Shown here piece after piece: positions 57,511-64,000 of a stretch of 64,000 bases of DNA. How positions within the stretch are numbered: position 1 is the stretch's first letter; each line of letters begins with the position of its first letter. This DNA comes from Dactylis glomerata. Taxonomy: Eukaryota; Streptophyta; Magnoliopsida; Poales; Poaceae. Both the position numbers and the translations under genes were made by a program. A model generated the notes under the pieces. The model was not told where the DNA came from, did not search any database, and saw nothing but the letters and a program-made list of their open reading frames with translations. Where the stretch lies: contig QXEO01001034.1 of the NCBI GenBank assembly GCA_007115705.1, forward strand, positions 3,286,001 through 3,350,000, read 5' to 3'.

Positions 57511-58021
57511 CTCAACATATATCATAAGACATGTTTATTAACTTGTCTAGCTTAGCTATAGATATATATGAAATTTCTAGTAAGCATGAGGTGTCAACAA
57601 GTGCCGTGATTCTGTTAATACACATGCTATAGGGGATAGCTTACGAGGTGGTTGACGATGACGGTATTGGAGCACCTGGACAAGATGTACCTAGGTTTAG
57701 CCCCTCGTGGTGGAGGTAAAGACCTACATCCTTCTTGATTGTATTGATGTCTATATATTTACACTAATTAGCAGAGTATTTGATGTAGATGGAAGCTAGT
57801 CAGCTATGGAGGACACGAGGATGAATGTAATTGTTCCCTGTGCTATCTAGCTCAAGCTTTATGTAGGCAACTTGACCTAGGGTTTTATGCCATATGAGCG
57901 AGTAATCATAAACCCTAATCGACTACCACCGTTGATCCCTTTATGTGTTCTCCATGATGGTCTTGGATGTATCAACTAGGCCTTCACATAGTTCTGTGCC
58001 TTGGTTGATAGGTCCCTCGAG

Positions 58022-59340
58022 GTGGCGACAGAGTTGAGGCACCCCAATCTTGTGTTATGACTCGCTTCCTTCGGCCTACCCAGTTTGGCATTCCCTCATC
58101 AACAAGTGTTCTATACTAGAATGTTTGCATCTCTCCATTGCTAGACAACATTGCTCAAATTATTGTTCTTCCATTGTCAAATTTCTCGCCCAATCCCTTA
58201 GAATCTACAATCAGCCACATCACAAGGATTTGTGGGGGGCTCACAAGGTAATTCATTCTAATGCCTCGTGTGCTATTTTAGAGTGAACTATATTGTTGTC
58301 CTAATAGGAAGAGCTCAAATTGTATTCCAATAATCATGACTAACCAGTCTTAATTGTGTATTTTGGCTAAGCGGTCATAATCTTCTTTTAACAAATATTG
58401 AACCTTCAAATCCACAAAACTTAGAGGATATCTTGTGTGCATTTCAACAGGAATCTACTTAACAACTCTAGTGTGTGGATTAAAGTGTATAAGACACATG
58501 AACATAAAGTTTCCTATAGGAATATGCAAGGTTCAATTGGCCACAGAAGCCGAGAAGCTATATTTAACCGACATCAAATAAGTGTGTATTTGAAAAATTA
58601 AATGTTGTTAAGATTCAAACATATACCTGGTTGGTGTAAATATGATGAAATCAACAGGCTAAAGAAACTTATGATGTGGATAACTTGCAAGAAGAGATGT
58701 CATGCATGTCGCTGCATAAACTTTTGGACATACCTTGAGCGGTTTAGATATGGAATAGCACATAATATCAAAGTAGAAGTTCCATTATTTTTTATTAAGT
58801 GCAAACTAATTCTAGTGTTATTATTCCACATGATTTAACTATTTGATTGAGTGGCATGTACATGTGATCTCATTGCACAATACTGAAAAAGGGAGACCTC
58901 GATGATTGGATGGCTAAAAAGGATGATGTGGATAACTTCATGTAGATAAAAAATGTCATTAATAAATGTTAGTGTAGATGATGTGGACATCAATTAGCCA
59001 AAATAATGTATAATGTGGATGGCTTTCAAGTTAAGTTAGACTATCATTAATGATTCTTTCGAGACTTTGTGTTATGAGAATTATAAATATATGATACTAG
59101 CATGATTACTTATTAGTGCACTACGTTTTTCAAAGCTAAACCCAAGTAGCTTAAATTCAGAGCTATGAAGAAGAAATATGTGTCCTTCTGATCTTGGGTA
59201 GATAGATCACTTATTTTTATTTCTATATAAGTCTTCTACACTTAAAACAAAAAATACATAATTCCACAAAAATGCATAGTAGATTCCTAATGTTTCTGAA
59301 AAAATGTACATCCTTTAAAAAAATTGTGACCTCCTTTGGT
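58022..59340. other. 1.3 kb segment present only in unit B
   Basis: Unit A passes directly from GACAGGTCCCTC to AGAAACTTATGTAAAAAAGA, whereas unit B has 1.3 kb of AT-rich DNA between the equivalent points. It is either an old insertion in B or a deletion in A. I found no terminal repeats or TSD and no coding frame with a known domain. Confidence 0.5.
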
Positions 59341-59835
59341 CACGAAAGATTTGGAACTTATGTAAAAAAAGGAGAGACTTAAATCCATATTTCAAATGCC
59401 AAAATGTATATCTCAATGTTTGGAAATACTCCTGATCGTCAGAATGTATGTGATCCTTTCGTGCTCTTCTTACCGATAACCCAATCACACCCCAAACGCT
59501 TCAGATCAATTGGTTGCCTTGCTCTACGTGCATTTCCTTCTTTTCCCTCGCACTACCTTCCTTTTTTCATGCAAATTGTTACCAACCATGGTCAACTAGA
59601 GCGCCTCCCCCACAACTTGCTCGTCTGCCTGAGCAACCCCCCAGACCGCCTGAGCTCGAAGGTCACCAACCCGTCCAGATCTTTGGTAACGGTCGGAACA
59701 GGTCAGGTTTGCCTTCTCTAGCCCCGATTGGGCTCTAGCGAGTCAGATTTGTGGCCGGCGATACCAAATTGGTGATATCTCTAACACCATCAATGATGCT
59801 ACAATCAAGTTTTTTGGTGAATTTTTCAAATTTGT

Positions 59836-61217
59836 TGATACCCACAAGTGTAGGGGATCGCTGAAATCTTCATTGGGAAGTGTAACCCAAATTTATAGTT
59901 CGACATGATGGGAGCACGGGAATACCAATAAAACTTTAGCAATTGAGACATCACTATCAACCACACTTGTGATTTATTATCCTCAAATTAGCAAAGTTTG
60001 ATGAGTAGCAGTTGTAAAGAAAATAGTAAACAGAAATAAACAACAGTAGCCGAATTCTAGTTTTCACCAGAAAAGTTTGTAGTGAATGTTTCAGAGGCTA
60101 AAAGCATAGGCATGAGGTATCACGGGGAAGTTGCATTTATGAGATCATTCATATAATAACATGTAAAAAGGTGTAACATATACTTGGTTCTAACTCAGTT
60201 GACAGTAGGCATGCAATCAAATATAGTTGTACATGCTTACAAAAGAACTTGCACAACATCTTTTGTCCTGCCCTCCCATTTCACTGAGGCCATGAAGGAA
60301 CTAAGGGCAATTAAGGTGACCTTTCACAAAGTCATCCGGAACAAAGCATTAACACTCCAAGATCACAAAATCCTAAAACTACATCATAAAACCTCCCGTT
60401 CTCCTAAAGTCATCCGGAACAAAGCATTAACACTCCAAGATCACACCGGAGCAGGTAAAACGCCTCCAAGATCAATACAAAAACCAATATATATGATGAA
60501 GTAATAAAGGTCCAGTACCCAATATCATGTAACTCGGGCCCTAGTAACAAGCTTTGCGTATAGCAAAGGTGCAATACCAATCATACGTGAGTATCTTCAG
60601 AACAAGCATCGAGAAATCAAGCTGTTATGCATTATTACATGATTGATCTCATCCAATTCCCATCCACATGTGCCTACAGAGGATTAATCACACATCATGG
60701 TGGAAGATAAAGTCATAGTGGTGGAGATCGACGTGGAGTCGATGATGATGAAGGCAGCAAAATCCCCCTCTCAGGACTGAAGAGGGAGACCAATCTGGCC
60801 CCGAAATCCTTATTTTTGATGGTGACGGCGCTCTGATTCGCGAAAAGCTCCATGCCCCCATGGTTAGGGTTTTTTCCTGTATATATGGAGTCTCGCCTAA
60901 GGACTCGTCGAGAGGTGCCACGAGGGCCATTTGAGCCTGCACCACGCGGCCAGAAAGTGGGTCTGCGTGGTGCAGCCTATCTGGTGCCTCGTGGGCCCCC
61001 AGTATCCGTCTTGTGCTAAGAGTCATTCTTTTTCATGAAACTTCTGTAGTATTTCCCCCCGAATTTGTTTTCGAAGTTTCCTACACGAAAAAGACAGAAA
61101 GCAGTTTTCTGCTAAAAACAACGTCAGTTCTGGTCGTTCTTATCCAAGTGTTGGTTCAATTCCAGACAAAACATCAAGCAAAGTGATAGGAAAAGTGAAT
61201 GCATATGAGATGCATCA
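59836..61217 (-). mobile_element. Solo LTR, 1.38 kb, minus strand
   Basis: TGATACCCACAAGTGTAGGG at the left edge and GAGATGCATCA at the right edge give TG/CA ends. Unit A lacks it at the matching site (49225-49240). In the minus orientation CTCCATATATACAGG (about 60877-60891) looks like the promoter, followed by an AAACCCTAACC leader. Flanking 5-mers do not match, so the TSD has eroded or the edges are off by a base or two. Confidence 0.72.
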
Positions 61218-61704
61218 GGTATTCACCTTCATAACTATTGTAACAAACATGTGTGAGTTATTGCGAAAGCACATGCGGAATGTTGCAAGGTTTTTTGCAC
61301 ACTTCGCTGCAAGTTTGTGCATTTGTCAAAAAAATTATATCAAAGGCATATGCCTTTTTTTTTTTGCAAAATTACATGCGAGATGTTGCAAGGTTTTTCT
61401 GGACATTTGCTACAAATTTGTGTGTTTTCAGAATTTTTCGATGATGTTTTCATGCTTTTTAAAATGTTGCAAAGGTTTTTTGTTGTTGTGATCACTTGCG
61501 CTTTGTGTTGACCTAGTTGCTGATTTTGTTGAATCAATCTACAACATATAAATTTGTAGTTTAACCAATTTATTGTAGCATTACATTTTTTTAAATGTTG
61601 TGACTATTTTGTTGTAATAACATTTTTGTACCCAAGGGCGAGTTCTTTTTGGCTCTAACTCTTTGCGCTTGAGATAAATCACCACCATGGAATATTTATT
61701 TTAA

Positions 61705-63775
61705 GGGTCTGTCTAATGCTCAGCTGACGTCAGCCTAGTTTATTTAGCCCGAGCGTTGCTGACAAAAACGACCATGATCGAGGCTATACCGCAACAGCAC
61801 AGCCCTGTGGCTTTTCGCGTCCGTACTCGCGCGTGGGCCGGTTCACACGGAAAAGCTTCAATCCTGCATGGTTTTGCTGCTGCCGCAAAGTACGCTCGCT
61901 AGCTACCTGAGGTTATAATTTCGTTCAACTTTTAATTAGTCGAGTATTAATTTTCCCAGCATGGTCTAGCTCCTTTTTTGTCCATGTAATGTATGTTTGG
62001 GCATATAGCATAGTTTCACATTTTTATTTGTGTTGTAACACGTAAAAAGCTGCTTAACAACATGTTACACGCAAAGAAACAGAAAAAAATTCTCACTATA
62101 AAAAGTTCTCAGATTTAAACCTTAGTTGCATCATTTTTCTGAGTTGCAAAATAGACTTGCAACTATAAAAAATCTGATTTTTAATTCGAATTGCAACCGG
62201 ATTTGCAAGTGAAAATAAACTCAGTTGCAATAGGAAAAAAATAGTCTCAGTTACAACCCTATTTGTAACTGGAACAAATAGTCTTAGTTGCCATGTCACT
62301 TGCAACTAAAAAAAATATTTTTAATTGCAAATCGACTGGCAACTGGAAAAAGTCCCAGTTGCAATTTGACTTGCAACTGGAAAAAATAATTTCAGTTGCA
62401 ACTCAACTTGCAACTGAAAGTACTAAATTGCAAGGAAAAGTCCCAGCTACAGCTGACTTGCAACTTGTAAAAAAGAACTCAGTTGCAACTTGGTTGGAAA
62501 CTACAATATGGGCACATGGCAAATTCCCTCTTCGTCAACTGATAGTCATTTCAATCTCAGTTGCGATTCCAGTTGCAACTAGAAAAACAAATCACAGTTG
62601 CAAGTCAAAGGAAAGCAAGGATCACGAGTCAAAATTCCTAGTCAAACTAAATTCATTTAAACCTTAGTCAAATTGATGTTATTTTAACAATAGTCCAGTT
62701 GCAATATTACTTCCAAATTCCACTTGCAAATGGTCAGAAAATCTCAGTTACAACCCTAGTTGCAACTCCCGGGTTGCACGGATCGCGATCCAAAAATCTG
62801 ATGGATTAGCATAGTTATAAGGGAGTGCGCTGATGGATTAGCTTAATTCGCACTCAGGTTCAGTTTGATCACAGGTAGAAAATGTCCACTTGCAACTACA
62901 ATTTTTTTTTCAACTGGACTTACAACTAAAAAGAACCCAATTACAATCCACTTGCAACTCAAAGAAAATTAGCAAATCCCTTAGAAAATTAAAATTGGTT
63001 CATGTAACCCGATCTCAATTGCAATGACTTGCAACTCGCACCTAGGAAAGATCACGACACAAAATCCAACATTTAAGAATATTTTTCAGTTGCAACCCCA
63101 ATTGCCACTACAAATATCTCAGTTGCAACTCTACTTGTAACTGAAAATATCTTAGTTTCAAGAAAATTCTCAGTTGCAACCTCACTTGCAAGTGGGAAAA
63201 ATCTTGGTTGCAACTTCACTTGCAACTGGTAAAATCTTAATTGCAGTCCCACTTACAACAGGAAAAATCTCAGTTACAACCTCGTTTGCAACTGGAGGAA
63301 TAAAAATTCTCGATTGCAATTCCACTTGCAACTAATCAAATCTCAGTTGCAACCCCACTTGTAACTGAAAAAGTTATCTCAGTTACAACGTCTATTGCAA
63401 CTAGAAATTCTCGGTTGCTACCCACTTGTAGCTAGAAAAAATTAGTTACAAGACAGAGAGAAAAAAGGGCAGAAGACAAATTTCTTGTAACTGCACCACA
63501 AAAATTATAAAAAAACAAATAGAAATAAAAGACAGCAGCCAAAAAAATTACAATGTTGGCCTGCAAGAGCTGCACGCGTTCTGAAGAACATTAGCAGTCA
63601 ACCAAAATAATAAAGGCCCAACACAACAACAATCTGGGCCGAAAATAAAGACAAACGGGCCAACCCCAAACTAGTGACAACAAACACTAATCTTAACGAA
63701 CAAAACAGATCGGACGATAAGCCGGTTGACTGAGCGCTAACATAGTTCTCAGCTAGCTGAGGACTAGCAATTCTG
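61705..63775. mobile_element. Mutator-like element with AGTTGCAAC arrays, 2.07 kb
   Basis: Flanked by the exact 9 bp duplication TTATTTTAA (61696-61704 and 63776-63784). Both ends carry CTCAGCT exactly 14 bp inside the boundary, in inverted orientation, within weak inverted repeats. The interior 62120-63440 is an extended array of units around CAGTTGCAACTTGACTTGCAACTGG-like sequence. It encodes nothing recognisable. Confidence 0.82.
62120..63440. repeat. Array of AGTTGCAAC / GTTGCAACT half-palindromes
   Basis: Dozens of 25-35 bp units alternate AGTTGCAA and TTGCAACT (self-complementary halves of AGTTGCAACT), joined by A-rich AAAAATCTC spacers. The spacing and orientation give many potential stem-loops. 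The same unit fills 40380-40730. Confidence 0.85.
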
Positions 63776-63784
63776 TTATTTTAA

Positions 63785-64000
63785 ATATCGGTAAGATGAG
63801 TGTCAAAACCTTCGCCTATGGTTTTTAATGGGAAAGCTCACGACTGTGGGTTAATTTCTCAAAGAAAACAAATACAAAAATACGTTATGGCTAGGTCTAG
63901 ACGTTCGATGCTGATCCAACGATGCAGAGTACTAATTTTGGCACAAGATCGGGCGACAGCATAGCCCAAAAAGAAATGTCCCACAAACGAAAGCACATGG
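63785..64000. other. Right-edge intergenic DNA
   Basis: No feature recognised. Confidence 0.3.

Larger units (their letters stand above)
49691..61704. repeat. Tandem duplication, unit B, broken by later insertions
   Basis: Second copy of unit A. The pieces 49691-50181, 50450-50476, 57511-58021, 59341-59835 and 61218-61695 align in order with unit A. They are separated by a Stowaway MITE, a 7 kb LTR element, a 1.3 kb segment and a solo LTR. The tail ends where a Mutator-like element inserted at 61705. Confidence 0.8.

Noticed and set aside
1..64000. tRNA or rRNA genes
   Set aside because: I scanned for tRNA promoter boxes and rRNA-like blocks by eye and saw no convincing cloverleaf. The tRNA-like matches are only retrotransposon primer-binding sites.

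Overview
This is nuclear DNA of a grass, most likely a pooid such as a Triticeae or related cool-season cereal. Evidence: split genes with GT-AG introns and GC-rich first exons, Stowaway MITEs with CTCCCTC ends and TA duplications, nested LTR retrotransposons with TGATACGTCTC-type LTRs, and Mutator-like elements. There are only three well-supported complete protein-coding genes in 64 kb. I could confirm boundaries of most mobile elements by finding their target-site duplications (TSDs).

Layout. 1-1026: diverged AT-rich minisatellite, then GC-rich low-copy DNA. 1027-5445: a young, non-coding LTR retrotransposon on the minus strand (TSD CCCTC) filled with tandem arrays. 5451-10470: a three-exon gene for a plant-specific Lys-rich nuclear-type protein, with MITEs on both sides. 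10637-13843: a minus-strand gene for a USP-domain receptor-like cytoplasmic kinase. 13844-17360: repeats and unassigned intergenic DNA. 17361-26381: a 9 kb Ty3/gypsy element (TSD CCAGA) with gag-protease on the plus strand and a broken antisense gene, but no reverse transcriptase or integrase.

26387-40900: accessory region. It holds a MITE, a solo LTR, a 466 bp foldback Mutator-like element (TSD CCAAATCGC), and a 5.8 kb Mutator-like element (TSD GCATATACG). The larger element carries an apparently intact six-exon plant mobile domain (PMD) gene, head to head with a captured ascorbate-oxidase promoter and first exon that may splice into a chimeric reading frame. A third Mutator-like element (TSD ATTTAATTA) follows at 40244-40889.

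43325-46030: eroded L1-type LINE. 47720-61700: an old 2 kb tandem duplication whose second copy was hit by a MITE, a 7 kb non-autonomous gypsy-type element (TSD CTCAA) and a solo LTR. 61705-63775: a fourth Mutator-like element (TSD TTATTTTAA) packed with AGTTGCAAC-type repeats.

The most unusual object is the 32376-38191 element: two 9 bp TSDs, long terminal inverted repeats, no transposase, an intact PMD gene and a captured host gene start. Exon boundaries were worked out by hand from frame continuity and splice motifs. Family names rest on protein motifs I recognise, not on database searches.
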